DNA of 64,000 nucleotides, from the NCBI RefSeq assembly GCF_009865135.1, contig NZ_WWGH01000001.1, forward strand, positions 2,976,001 to 3,040,000. Reading direction: 5' to 3'. The notes under the pieces are model-generated. The model did not search any database, was not told the origin of the DNA, and saw nothing but the letters and a program-made list of their open reading frames with translations. The first letter of the stretch is position 1, and each line of letters starts with the position of its first letter. This stretch comes from Streptomyces sp. SID8374. GTDB lineage: Bacteria; Actinomycetota; Actinomycetes; Streptomycetales; Streptomycetaceae. Positions 48,801-56,774 of this stretch are shown in pieces. The translations under genes and the position numbers were made by a program.

Positions 48801-51675
48801 GCTGCATCAGCGGCGGCACCAGCATCGGGATGATCGGCAGCAGCTGCTGGAGCACTCGCATGAACGCCGCCGCGTACTGGCCGGCCAGCTCGGCGATGAC
48901 CGCGGACAATCCCTCAATGATCGGAGAGAGGATCGGCCCGAGCATGCCCGCGATCTTCGTGATGACAGGGACGAGATCATTGAAGACGCTGATCATCAGG
49001 TTGAAAATCGGGACGACGAGCGGCAGCAGGTCGGCGATCAGCTTCCCGAGTACCGGCAGCATCGGCGACACGGCCTCAACCAAGGCGATGATGGCCTGCG
49101 TCGCCACCACCAGCACCGGGCCGAGCGCTTGGGCGATCGGCAGGAGCGCGCCGCCCAGTGATTCCATCAGCTCGCGGATCGCAGGCCCGAGGAGCTTCGA
49201 AATTTGGATCACTGACGGTGCGAGGGCGGCGAGGATCGGCAGGACGGCCTGGAGTGCGGAACCGAGCGCCCCGGCGATGAGGCTGGCGACAGCCTGCACC
49301 GCTGCGAAGATCGCCTTGAGGGATTCCTGCACTTCCGGTAGGGCGGTGACCCTGCGGATCTCCTTCAGCGCCTCGCCTACGACGGCGAAGAAGTCGCCGC
49401 CCCCCTCGGCGGCAGCCCCGAAAACGTTCTTGATAATCCCGCCGAGGTCGGCCAAGACCCCGCCGAAGCTGACGGCGACATCCAGCGCCGTGTTGATGGC
49501 CTCTTCGAGGCGCCCGTTCTCCAGCCCCTTGGCGAGCTTGCCCATGACCCGGTCCATGGCCTCGCCAGCGCCGGCGGTGATCCGGTTCCAGGCTGGGCCG
49601 GCGGCGATGGTGAGCTGGGACAGGCCGGTGAGGATCTGGCCGGGGATCTTGTTGAGGTTGCCGAGGCCGTTCCGGATGACGTCGAAGGTGCCCTTGAGCT
49701 GCCCCGACTTCTCCAGGTTGTCGACCGCGTTCAGGGCGTTCTTCGCCATGGCGCCGAGCTCGCCTGCGGCTCCGACGAGCCCGGCCCGGACGGTGGGCAG
49801 GATGCGTCCGCCGACAGCCTGGAGGCGGGTGCCGAGCCCGTCGAACAGGCGGTCCTGGACATCGAGTTTCATGGCCCGCCAGGCGGGCGCCATCTCCTGA
49901 AGGATGCCGATGAAGCTGCGGGCGTTCGGGCTGAGCTTGCTGATGGCGTCGTTGAGCTTCGTGGTCTGGGTGGCGGCGTTCTGCTGGGCGTCGGCCACGG
50001 TGCGGGCGGCGTCCGCGACTGCACGGTGGGCGTCGGCCAGGCTGCGTTCCTGGTCGGCTACGCGTTCGCCCGCGGCCCGGATCCTTTCCTGCGCCTGCAT
50101 TACGGCGTCGGACCCCGCCACTCCGGCCTTGTTCGCCGCGGCGGTGTCGACCTGGCGGCGCTTCTGCTGCCGGTCCTGCTCGTCGGCGGCGGCACGAGCC
50201 CGCTTTACGGCAAGGTCGGCTTGCTGGATCTGGAGCTGAGTGGCGGTGGGGTCGGACCGCGTTTTGGCCAGGTCGAGTTCGGCCTGCTCAATGTCGAGTG
50301 CGGCTTGCTTCTGATCCAACGCACCCTGGCGGAGGCGCTGGTTCATGTCCTCCAGGTCACGCGTTGCTTGGCGCCGGGCGGCGGACAGTTCCTGCTGCGC
50401 CTGGCGGGCGGCCCGCTGTGCTTGAGACAGATTTCGTTCGGCGTCGGCAACGCCCCGGTGGGCGTTGGCAAGGGAGCGCTGCGCGGTCTCCACTTGCCGG
50501 GCGGCGGTCACCGCTGCTTTCGCTTCGGCTGGCGCCGGGTTGAACGCGGCCTTGATGGCGTCGCCGACACCTGAGGTGCCAAGCTTGATCGCGGCGAACA
50601 CCGAGACCAGCGTGAGGATGCCTGGTGCGGCCACCGCGGCGAGCGGGCCGAGCTGCCCGATCGACGCCCCCAACGCCGAGAGTTGAGGGGTGGCGAGGAG
50701 TGCGGCGGCAGCGATCTTCGCTATTCGGCCGGAGAGAATCCCGGCTTGGGCGGATGCGTTACCCCCGCTGCCGCCGAAACTCCCGAGCGCCGAGGTGATT
50801 CCGGCGAGCCCGAGGATGCGGGTGCGGATGTTGACGATGCGGTCGCGGGCGGCATGGTTGAGGGCGGTGTTCGCTGCGGCGGTGACAGCACGAGCGTCGA
50901 TGCGGGTGGTGCGCCGGCGGGTGAGGTTCGCGAGGTCGTTCACTGCGACGCGGGTGTCGACGTCGACGCCGAGCCGGACGCGCTGTCGTTGGGTGAGCCC
51001 GCGGAGTTCGTTGGCGGCGACACGGGTGTCGAGGGTGGCCCGGATTTGGACGAAGCGGTCTGCCGTCAGCTTGTCGAGGGCCTTCTCGACCCGCTTGTAC
51101 GCGGCGTCTTGGATCTTGGCGACGATGTCGACGGTGGTCTGCCCGAACCCGGCGAGGCGCGTTTTGGCTGTGGTGTCGTCGACCTGGGCGACGATCCGGA
51201 CGGTGCGTTCGTCGGTGAGGCGGGCGAGGGCCGTCTTCGCTGCCTTGTCGTCAAGCTGGGCTGTGATCTTGACGGTGCGCTGGTCCGTGAGCTTGCCGAG
51301 CCCTGTTCGGGCTGCGGTGTCGTCGAGTTCGGCACGCACCTTGACGGTGCGTTCGCGGGTAAGGCGGGTCAGCGCGGTGGTGGCGGCCTTGTCGTCGAGC
51401 TCGGCCGTCAGCTTGATCGTGCGCGGCTTGGTCAGCCTGGTCAGCTTGGCCTCGGCCACCGTGGTGAGGAGGTCGACGCCTACGCGGACGGTGGGTGTGG
51501 CGGCGGCAAGCTTCCGCTGGATGCCGTCGAGGATCTCGTCGCCCGCCACTCGCCCGGCGAGTTTGGCGGGCTGGCGGATGGCGGAGGGCAGCTCGACACG
51601 GAGCTTGTCGCCGAATGTGGTCGTGTCCGGGATGAGTGAGACCCGGGTGGACCCGACGAGTGTCGGCTCGGCCAT
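45811..51675 (-). CDS. tape measure protein with M23 peptidase and lytic transglycosylase domains
   Basis: 1954 aa. The N-terminal part (about 75-300) holds eight or so repeats of about 25 residues of the type LTRLT-ERTVKVRAELDD. A long helical and membrane-active middle follows. Residues about 1345-1462 are an M23/LytM endopeptidase: GRHTGLDF and HLHLEARI give the zinc ligands. Residues about 1495-1585 are an SLT-type transglycosylase (RMNQESGGNPKAV, PSVGLMQVI). The protein sets tail length, and the two enzymes can open the wall during DNA entry. A C-terminal helical region (about 1650-1900) completes it. Confidence 0.93.
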   Translation of the reverse strand: MAEPTLVGSTRVSLIPDTTTFGDKLRVELPSAIRQPAKLAGRVAGDEILDGIQRKLAAATPTVRVGVDLLTTVAEAKLTRLTKPRTIKLTAELDDKAATTALTRLTRERTVKVRAELDDTAARTGLGKLTDQRTVKITAQLDDKAAKTALARLTDERTVRIVAQVDDTTAKTRLAGFGQTTVDIVAKIQDAAYKRVEKALDKLTADRFVQIRATLDTRVAANELRGLTQRQRVRLGVDVDTRVAVNDLANLTRRRTTRIDARAVTAAANTALNHAARDRIVNIRTRILGLAGITSALGSFGGSGGNASAQAGILSGRIAKIAAAALLATPQLSALGASIGQLGPLAAVAAPGILTLVSVFAAIKLGTSGVGDAIKAAFNPAPAEAKAAVTAARQVETAQRSLANAHRGVADAERNLSQAQRAARQAQQELSAARRQATRDLEDMNQRLRQGALDQKQAALDIEQAELDLAKTRSDPTATQLQIQQADLAVKRARAAADEQDRQQKRRQVDTAAANKAGVAGSDAVMQAQERIRAAGERVADQERSLADAHRAVADAARTVADAQQNAATQTTKLNDAISKLSPNARSFIGILQEMAPAWRAMKLDVQDRLFDGLGTRLQAVGGRILPTVRAGLVGAAGELGAMAKNALNAVDNLEKSGQLKGTFDVIRNGLGNLNKIPGQILTGLSQLTIAAGPAWNRITAGAGEAMDRVMGKLAKGLENGRLEEAINTALDVAVSFGGVLADLGGIIKNVFGAAAEGGGDFFAVVGEALKEIRRVTALPEVQESLKAIFAAVQAVASLIAGALGSALQAVLPILAALAPSVIQISKLLGPAIRELMESLGGALLPIAQALGPVLVVATQAIIALVEAVSPMLPVLGKLIADLLPLVVPIFNLMISVFNDLVPVITKIAGMLGPILSPIIEGLSAVIAELAGQYAAAFMRVLQQLLPIIPMLVPPLMQLGKSIGDILLALAPLLPQLALLGTEFLIQLLPAIMPLLPPLIQFSMLMTQLATAIILRIVIPAMREFIKSMAKLRKDIQPGVDAVKWLTNAIAKAFRWLYDVLLGHSIIPDIVNGAIGWFTDLRNKALLIFNAIKTKVSDAWSGLWTNIKTTATDAWGSVRSGFNTFAEKLSGAFETLKKGLGKIWAGLKDLVKAPIKFWIDVVYNKGIVAVWNKTAAKIPGVDDLTTMPMPKGFARGGILPGSSSWRQGDDQLVPMRRGEGVYVSEAMQDPYERARLHAVNQAAMQGRSLRQFRGFAEGGIFDGITNAVGSVLSKGADVARGGLADLAESAFSPVKKGISKALGKNKSTWPGMIGQAPIGLINRAIDYIRGKDLVEGTGDWLKPVSAPYGTPFGKAGLMWSSGRHTGLDFPAKTGTPIRAVDSGIVRQAIDSGPYGKHIEINHGSGLSSLYAHMSAMLARASDTVKRGQQIGRVGATGNTTGPHLHLEARINGKTVDPMRYLEGGTGGDAGAGVERFRGVVTQALGQVGQSLSLVNTTLRRMNQESGGNPKAVNRNDINWINGTPSVGLMQVIRPTFEAFAGKYRSVGPKMYGVSIDPMANVYASMRYALKTYGSLSAAYTRIGGYARGGIVGGGVQINTGFRRGSGYATGGIIRVGGKSIDTGPIAASVGANFLKALAGTASAIDKAMTQVATAVKNAFKGVKTTLDDRLIKNLTAQNKTLQKLAGQRDALTAKIAQANAFAKEATANAGNFASLTSLPNSGLPFGADGILNGLKVRLGQLQTFSSNLATLGKRGLSKEFLGQLIAAGPDQGAPYAAALVKATDAQLKSINATQVQIGKAATAYGQDAADVMYDAGAMAGKGFLTGLVAQESAIIKAMADLAKKIQKTIRVELKIKSPSQVLAALGRFTGLGFARGVRDTIPQAAAAAASMARTVRSTAAATMARTETRTVNNTSGDRHLHYNATTREVASKRSILDALAAEDMLHRPVMSGAY

Positions 51676-51688
51676 GCTGCCCTCCCCT

Positions 51689-52183
51689 CTACGGTGCTGC
51701 TTCGAGTTCGCGGAGCTTTTGCGCCCAGTAGTCGACGTCCGCCTGGTCGGACTGGGTGCCGGGTGAGAGCTGGTTGAGGATTGCCTCGGAGTAGCGGACC
51801 CCTGCGGCTTCGAGTGCGGCTTGCTGCTCGTCGGCTTCCGTGGCCGGTGATTCGACGGGGGGCATGTCCGGTGGTTCGCCCTTGAGGTGGGCGGCCCATA
51901 GGACTCGGATCATGAGGAGGAGGGCGTTGTATTGGGCGGCCTGGATGTAGGTGCCCTGCGTCCACCGCCGTCCGTCCATGTCCCCCGCTGCTGCCGCCTT
52001 GGTCGCGGAGTCCTCTGGCAGGTGCTCAACCAGGTCCCGGAGTTCAGCCCAGGACATGGACCCCTCGCCCCAGGACATGGCCCAGAACTCTTCTAGGCGG
52101 CGGCCTGGGTAGTACCGCTGGATGTCGGCTCGGACGGCTCCGGGGTGCTCTTCGAGGAGCTGGAGGAGCCGGAGCCTTCCCCC
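51689..52183 (-). CDS. tail assembly chaperone, frameshift part (gpT-like)
   Basis: The conserved sequence extends upstream of the first ATG (52078) without a stop: LLQLLEEHPGAVRADIQRYYPGRR continues into MSWGEGSMSWAELRDL. That is the gpT pattern of tail assembly chaperones, and it overlaps the end of the gpG gene in the -1 frame. The protein is therefore made as a G-T fusion by -1 frameshifting; the start given is the proposed slip site. It helps build the tail around the tape measure. Confidence 0.82.
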   Translation of the reverse strand, partial: GGRLRLLQLLEEHPGAVRADIQRYYPGRRLEEFWAMSWGEGSMSWAELRDLVEHLPEDSATKAAAAGDMDGRRWTQGTYIQAAQYNALLLMIRVLWAAHLKGEPPDMPPVESPATEADEQQAALEAAGVRYSEAILNQLSPGTQSDQADVDYWAQKLRELEAAP

Positions 52184-52521
52184 GTGTCGGTGCCCGCCTC
52201 CCCGTTGATCTCCTTGAGGAGTTCGGTGAGTTCGCCGACGGTGAGCTGGGCGACTTCGACGAGCTGGTCGAATGCTTCGGGCGGGGTGGCGATCTTGCGG
52301 AGGATGCTGAGGTTGGTGCTGTCGCTGTCTGCTTCGACGGCCTTGACGACGACGAGGGGCCAGTGGTCCTGGGTGAGGAACGAGCAGGTTCGCTCTCTGA
52401 CCTCGGCCTCGGTGTCACCGGGGACCTCGAAGACTAGGTCGACGTGCTTGACCCCGGCCTTCTGGGCGATCTGGGCGCGCATCTCCTGGAGGCGGATGAC
52501 CTTGCGATTCGGCTTGGACAT
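52093..52521 (-). CDS. tail assembly chaperone (gpG-like)
   Basis: 142 aa. Conserved core EVPGDTEAEVRERTCSFLTQDHWPLVVVKAVEA, then a Ser- and Pro-rich tail (SGSSSSSKSTPEPSEPTSSG). It lies between the tail tube and tape measure genes, the standard place for the gpG/gpGT pair. The frameshift region is near its end. Confidence 0.83.
   Translation of the reverse strand: MSKPNRKVIRLQEMRAQIAQKAGVKHVDLVFEVPGDTEAEVRERTCSFLTQDHWPLVVVKAVEADSDSTNLSILRKIATPPEAFDQLVEVAQLTVGELTELLKEINGEAGTDTGEGSGSSSSSKSTPEPSEPTSSGTTQAAA
52177..52183 (-). other. candidate -1 programmed frameshift site
   Basis: On the coding strand the heptamer GGGGGAA (codons ACG GGG GAA in the gpG frame) lies just before the start of the conserved gpT sequence. 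Shifting back one base joins gpG to the open gpT frame. The P-site codon re-pairs perfectly but the A-site does so only partly, so this is not a textbook slippery site. The frameshift itself is well supported by conservation; the exact site is less certain. Confidence 0.6.
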
Positions 52522-52622
52522 GGGGTTGGTCCTCTACTCGGGCGGGGATGGGGCGGGGCTTCAGGTGGTCCGTCGCGCTCTCCCCGCCCCGGGTTGGAGC
52601 GCGACGGGCCACCAGTCGGGGG

Positions 52623-53213
52623 TTAGCCCTCTTCGATCTCGGGGACGGCGACGTCGGTGATCATGTGCTGGACCGATTGGGCGCCACCCGGGGCGGCGAG
52701 GGCGGTGAAGGTGAGCTCGAAGTTGGAGGAGTCGTCCGCGCTGTGCTTGCGGGCGCCTCGGTCGGACACGCCGCAGCGGGCGATCATGATGCGGTGGCGC
52801 TTGCCTCCGTAGATGACGTCCAGGCCGAGGGCGATCTCCACCGTGTCCTGGGTGCTGCCCGAGCCGAAGGAGACGAACTGCTTCTTGCCCGCAGCCGCCG
52901 CCGTGGACGTCATGTTCGCCATCTTCACCTGGTAGTACAGGGATAGCAGGCGGGCGTTGGTCTGCCGGAACGTCAGCTTGAATGTCTGATTCCGCTTCTT
53001 TGCGAGGTCGACCACGGGGGCGTCCTCGCCCCACGCGTCGAGCTGCGTGCGCTCTTCGGCGAGCGCCTCTTCCAGTCCGTCGGGGGTCACGAACCCGAGG
53101 TCGGTGAAGTCGGCACCCCACGCGAGTTCGGGGCCGAGGGGGAAGGTGGAGCCGACCTCGGCGGCGTATGCCTTGCCCGCTGTGCCGACGATGATTTCTG
53201 CCGAGTCGCCCAC
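52623..53213 (-). CDS. major tail (tube) protein
   Basis: 196 aa from a GTG at 53213. The blocks AWGADFTDLGFVTPDGLEEAL and NQTFKLTFRQTNARLLSLYY are typical of actinophage tail tube subunits, with a beta-rich C-terminus. It lies between the tail terminator and the tail chaperones. Confidence 0.88.
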   Translation of the reverse strand: MGDSAEIIVGTAGKAYAAEVGSTFPLGPELAWGADFTDLGFVTPDGLEEALAEERTQLDAWGEDAPVVDLAKKRNQTFKLTFRQTNARLLSLYYQVKMANMTSTAAAAGKKQFVSFGSGSTQDTVEIALGLDVIYGGKRHRIMIARCGVSDRGARKHSADDSSNFELTFTALAAPGGAQSVQHMITDVAVPEIEEG

Positions 53214-53223
53214 GACGGGCCTC

Positions 53224-53655
53224 CTAGCTGTTCGGGAGGGGTGGGCGGACGCTCATCCCCAGGATCATGCCGACACGGGCAATGCCTGTGTTGGGCTCTT
53301 CTGGTCGGTCTTGCGGGCCGGTCTCCTGCGAGATGGCGCTGACGATGCCGTCCTCGGTGGACCGGCCGGGGAACAGCTCCCACGCGGCACACACCCGCAG
53401 TGCGAGGCGCATGGCAGCGCCCTCGTCGGCGGCGTAGCAGTCGATCGAAAACCGGGGCCGGTCGGTAGTGGCCGGGTCGGACCAGCCGCGCATGGTGCTG
53501 GTGCCGCCGATCCGCAGGACCCTGACCGCCGGAAGCTTGGCGTTGAGCGCCTTGCCCTCGGGGAGCTTCGACGTCACGTAGGCGTCGGGCATGTCGAGGT
53601 CGAGAAGGTCGATGGCGACCTTCTTGCCGTCAGGGAGGACCAGCAGGGCGGCCAT
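53224..53655 (-). CDS. tail terminator/completion protein
   Basis: 143 aa. Beta/alpha layout with DRPRFSIDCYAADEGAAMRLALRVCAAW, similar to tail-terminator proteins (gpU, DUF3168-like). Its place just upstream of the tail tube gene agrees. It would stop tube growth and join tail to head. Confidence 0.75.
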   Translation of the reverse strand: MAALLVLPDGKKVAIDLLDLDMPDAYVTSKLPEGKALNAKLPAVRVLRIGGTSTMRGWSDPATTDRPRFSIDCYAADEGAAMRLALRVCAAWELFPGRSTEDGIVSAISQETGPQDRPEEPNTGIARVGMILGMSVRPPLPNS

Positions 53656-53657
53656 GG

Positions 53658-53864
53658 CTACTTGCCTGCGGCCTTCTGCGGCTGGCTGCCGGTCGTTGGG
53701 TTCTTCTCCCCGGCAGTCTTCGCGGCTTCGTCGGCCTTCTTGTCGTCGACGACCTCGGCGAAGCCCCTCCAGCGGTGGACCTCATCTGCCGGGACCTCGA
53801 CCGTCTCGCCGGGCATCGCCTTGCCCCGGGGGAACGTCAGGCGCATCTTCACGGTGTCAGACAT
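53658..53864 (-). CDS. small head-tail protein
   Basis: 68 aa from the ATG at 53864. Beta N-terminus (KMRLTFPRGKAMPGETVEVPADEVHRW) and a Lys/Ala-rich tail. The longer frame upstream is a shadow of the next gene. Small proteins of this sort are common between connector genes; role unknown. Confidence 0.65.
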   Translation of the reverse strand: MSDTVKMRLTFPRGKAMPGETVEVPADEVHRWRGFAEVVDDKKADEAAKTAGEKNPTTGSQPQKAAGK

Positions 53865-54190
53865 CAGTGGTCGCCTCCTGCGGCGTCGAGAGCGTTGCCG
53901 AGCGTGTGATGGGGAAGGTGGATGAGGCGGCCGTGGCGGTCGGTCTGCCGGGTGCCGAGCTCTACGTAGATGGAGTGTTTGGCGACGGCGTCCACGTGCC
54001 GGGCGCCATCCGCGTCGGGGCGCTCCACGACGTGGATCTTCGAGCGGAACTCGCCGGTGTCGACCGGAGCCGTCAGCTGCGCCACGCCTACGACCCGGCC
54101 CATCCGCTCCCCGAGATCGGCCTGCACATCGGGGTGCAGGACCAGCCCGGCGATGGCTTCCTCGTCGACTTCGACGACGATGCGGCTCAT
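53864..54190 (-). CDS. HK97 gp10-like head-tail protein
   Basis: 108 aa, start overlapping the next gene by 4 bp. Contains AQLTAPVDTGEFRSKIHVVE and HSIYVELGTRQ, the hallmark of the HK97 gp10 family (VDTGxLRxSI, YVExGT). It acts in joining tail to head. Confidence 0.85.
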   Translation of the reverse strand: MSRIVVEVDEEAIAGLVLHPDVQADLGERMGRVVGVAQLTAPVDTGEFRSKIHVVERPDADGARHVDAVAKHSIYVELGTRQTDRHGRLIHLPHHTLGNALDAAGGDH

Positions 54191-54525
54191 CCCGCCACCT
54201 CCAGCAGCCGTACCGTCTGCCCCGACAGTGGTCCAGCCTCCTGAACGTCCTTCGGAACCCCGTCGACCTCCCAGGTACGCCCGTCCCACTCCACCCGGGA
54301 CCACTCCGACACCCGAGGAGCGCGGCGCGGCATGTACAGGTACGCGGCCGTGACCGTCTGGTCCTTGGCTTCCTTCGACTCGGACGATGACGAGTAGTCG
54401 ACGGTGCACCCGTACACGGGGGTGCGGGTGGCGTGAGCCCAGTCCCGGACCTGCGTGTTGTAATCCCCGTTGACCAACGGTGCGTCGACAAGGACGACCG
54501 TCTGGCGTCCGATGTGGCCCGGCAT
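54187..54525 (-). CDS. head closure/adaptor protein
   Basis: 112 aa, beta-rich (VYGCTVDYSSSSESKEAKDQTVTAAYLYMP, DGRTWEVDGVPKDV). Gene order (after the connector, before gp10-like) matches the head-tail stopper. Overlaps both neighbours by 1-4 bp. Confidence 0.75.
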   Translation of the reverse strand: MPGHIGRQTVVLVDAPLVNGDYNTQVRDWAHATRTPVYGCTVDYSSSSESKEAKDQTVTAAYLYMPRRAPRVSEWSRVEWDGRTWEVDGVPKDVQEAGPLSGQTVRLLEVAG

Positions 54526-54899
54526 CAGCCCACCACCAGCGGCTCGAACCGGAACAGGCCGCAGGTACGAAGCAGATCCACCACAGACGGGGCCAACTGG
54601 GCGGCCTGCCCCGCCCCCTGACCGACCGTGCGCCGGGTGAACGACCGCTGCCCCGTCGACATCGACTGCAAATCCGCCTGCGCCTCGGTCTCATCACCCC
54701 GCTCCAGCATCCAGTGGACCTGCTGGACCGTCGCCTGCCGCAACACCTCCAGTACCTCGGCGTCATCGCGGTCGTACCACGCCCCCAAAAGGGCGCGGTC
54801 GACGCGCTGCGACGCCAACGTCAGCAAGCGCACAGCGTTCTCCGGCGGCGGCTCGGGGGCCAGCCACGCAGCAAGGTCGGGGACGGTCGCGTAGAGCAC
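54525..54899 (-). CDS. head-tail connector protein
   Basis: 124 aa, all-helical (DLAAWLA, AVRLLTLASQRVDRALLGAWYD, VLEVLRQATVQQVHWMLERGDE), as in the gp6-like connector family. First of the connector genes after the capsid-region genes. Confidence 0.8.
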   Translation of the reverse strand: MLYATVPDLAAWLAPEPPPENAVRLLTLASQRVDRALLGAWYDRDDAEVLEVLRQATVQQVHWMLERGDETEAQADLQSMSTGQRSFTRRTVGQGAGQAAQLAPSVVDLLRTCGLFRFEPLVVG

Positions 54900-54902
54900 C
54901 GG

Positions 54903-55490
54903 CTACTCCTGGCCCTCGGGGTCGACGGCGGTCTCGCGGGCGTCCTCGACGACCTGCGCGTAGTCCTGGCACTCCGCCTTGGTGGCGTCCTTCGCCTCGT
55001 CCGGGTCCATGCCCAGGGCGATGGCGTACTCCCGCCAGTCCACGACCTTCGCGTTCGCCGCAGGCCGGTCCGGCACCTCGGTGGCGGGTGTGGCCGGCGA
55101 CTCCGGGTCCAGGTTCGGAACCGGTGCCGGGGTGCCCTCGCCGAGCCCCTTCTCGTGGGCGGCCACCCACTCCTGGAGCTGGGTGATGGTGAGGGAGTAG
55201 GCGTGGTCAGCGAGGAGGCCGAGGGTGACGGCGTAGGTCGCCCACTCCCCCGCCGCGCCGTCATCGCCCGGCTTCTCGCCCACCGGGGGCTTCGTGCCGA
55301 TACGGTCCGCCGTGGTCGCCTCGGCGCCGTCGACGACGACGAGCGACTTGTCGCCGTCCGGGACGTCTGGGGCACTCCCGGAGACGGGGACCAGGTGGCC
55401 GCGGGCGACCTGTTTGGCCATCTCCCCGGTCGGCGGGTCGTCCAGGTGGAGCCGAAGCCCACCTGTGCCGATGTACTCGCGGCGTCCCAT
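54903..55490 (-). CDS. hypothetical 195-aa head-region protein
   Basis: The ATG at 55490 is followed by GRREYIGTGGLRLHLDDPPTGEMAKQVARGHLVPV, then acidic linkers and two helical repeats (EWATYAVTLGLLADHAYSLTITQLQEWV and DWREYAIALGMDPDEAKDATKAECQDYA) that resemble each other. The repeats look like small helical (SAP/Lsr2-type) modules. A DNA- or capsid-binding role is possible, not proven. Confidence 0.65.
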   Translation of the reverse strand: MGRREYIGTGGLRLHLDDPPTGEMAKQVARGHLVPVSGSAPDVPDGDKSLVVVDGAEATTADRIGTKPPVGEKPGDDGAAGEWATYAVTLGLLADHAYSLTITQLQEWVAAHEKGLGEGTPAPVPNLDPESPATPATEVPDRPAANAKVVDWREYAIALGMDPDEAKDATKAECQDYAQVVEDARETAVDPEGQE

Positions 55491-55491
55491 G

Positions 55492-55869
55492 TCAGTACGC
55501 CTTGGGGAGCTTGAACACCGTGATCGTGCCGGTGGTGCCGGACGCGAAGTCGACGTACAGCTTCGAGCCCTTCTGCTGGAACCGGGCCGAGGTGAACGGG
55601 CCGATGAACTGCTTCCCGGACGTCGCCGCCACGGTGGTGGCACTGTCACCCTGGCCGCCCATCCACGCCTGGGTCCCCGTACCGGCCTTGACGGTGACGA
55701 CCTTGTCCGTGCCAGCGGTGTTCGTGACGCGGATGAGGGTGCGCTCGGGGTCGACGTTGTTGACCACGACCCCGTTCGTGACGAGCGTGGAGTCGATCGT
55801 GGTACCCGCCGGGTCGGCGAGCGCACCGTTCGGGACGAACGGCGTGTACGGAACTGCGGTGCGAGGCAT
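55492..55869 (-). CDS. capsid decoration-type protein
   Basis: 125 aa. Beta-rich (LVTNGVVVNNVDPERTLIRVTNTAGTDKVVTVKAG, GSKLYVDFASGTTGTITVFKLP), following the major capsid gene. Actinophages often carry a small beta-sandwich head decoration protein here. Function inferred from position. Confidence 0.68.
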   Translation of the reverse strand: MPRTAVPYTPFVPNGALADPAGTTIDSTLVTNGVVVNNVDPERTLIRVTNTAGTDKVVTVKAGTGTQAWMGGQGDSATTVAATSGKQFIGPFTSARFQQKGSKLYVDFASGTTGTITVFKLPKAY

Positions 55870-55896
55870 GGGAGTCTCCCGGGTCGAATCGAGGGG

Positions 55897-56754
55897 TTAC
55901 GCGGGGTCGATGAACGCGACCGCGATCCCGGTGGGCCGCAGGAGCTTCGCGCCGTACACATGCAGGCCACGCACACCGTCGGCGATCGTCGACTGGAGGC
56001 GCAGCGCCTCGGTCTCCAGGATCTGCTCGGCGTAGGTGATCGCACCCGGGTAGCCGGCCTGGACGACCTGGATGTCGCCGGTGGGGTTGGGGGTGTTGTT
56101 GGATTCGAGGATGTCGAATCCGGCGGCTCGGCCGACGAACCCGTTGCGGAGGCCCTCGGTGGTGCCGGAGGCGTCGGCGCGAATGAACCGGTCGTCGGAG
56201 AGGAGGGACCCGATGAACTCCGGGGAGGCGACGAGGTACCGGCCCTCGGAGGGGACGTTGGCCCGGTTCAGCTTGGTGCGAAGCGGCACGAGGACCTTGT
56301 TGTAGGCGTCCTTGGAGTCGGTGTACGTGTTGATCGGCGACCCGGTGGAGCCCAGCGTGTTCGCGGCGGCGACTCCGGTGTACAGGGAGGCGACGTAGGC
56401 GTCGGCCTTGTCGCGGAGGCCGTAGGCGGCGTTCTGTGCCATCTGCTGCATCGGCGACACGAGGGCCTGCGCCTTGTCGACGTCGTCGAGCTTGAACGCG
56501 AACGCCTTGCCCTGGTCGATGACGAGGTCGGTGCCTGCGGTCTCGACGTCCTCGTAGTTGATGGTGTCGCCGGACGAGTAGTCGAAGATCGTCGGGTCGC
56601 CGATCGTCGTGATGTGCACCGATTGACCCTGGGAGGTGATTTCTCCCTGGTAGTTGGTGTTCACGAGCTGCGGCTGCGCATAGACGAGGCTGTTGCGGAG
56701 GGCGGTGAGCGTCAGGGCGCTCCAGATCTCCGGCTTGAAGTTGTTGATGGACAA
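55897..56754 (-). CDS. major capsid protein
   Basis: 285 aa with the HK97-type coat pattern: an N-terminal strand (IWSALTLTALRNSLV), the E-loop/P-domain (GDPTIFDYSSGDTINYEDVE, YGLRDKADAYVASLYTG) and a C-terminal A-domain (TYAEQILETEALRLQST). It sits between the scaffold and decoration genes. Confidence 0.92.
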   Translation of the reverse strand: MSINNFKPEIWSALTLTALRNSLVYAQPQLVNTNYQGEITSQGQSVHITTIGDPTIFDYSSGDTINYEDVETAGTDLVIDQGKAFAFKLDDVDKAQALVSPMQQMAQNAAYGLRDKADAYVASLYTGVAAANTLGSTGSPINTYTDSKDAYNKVLVPLRTKLNRANVPSEGRYLVASPEFIGSLLSDDRFIRADASGTTEGLRNGFVGRAAGFDILESNNTPNPTGDIQVVQAGYPGAITYAEQILETEALRLQSTIADGVRGLHVYGAKLLRPTGIAVAFIDPA

Positions 56755-56774
56755 CGGAGGCTCCTAGGGAGGCA

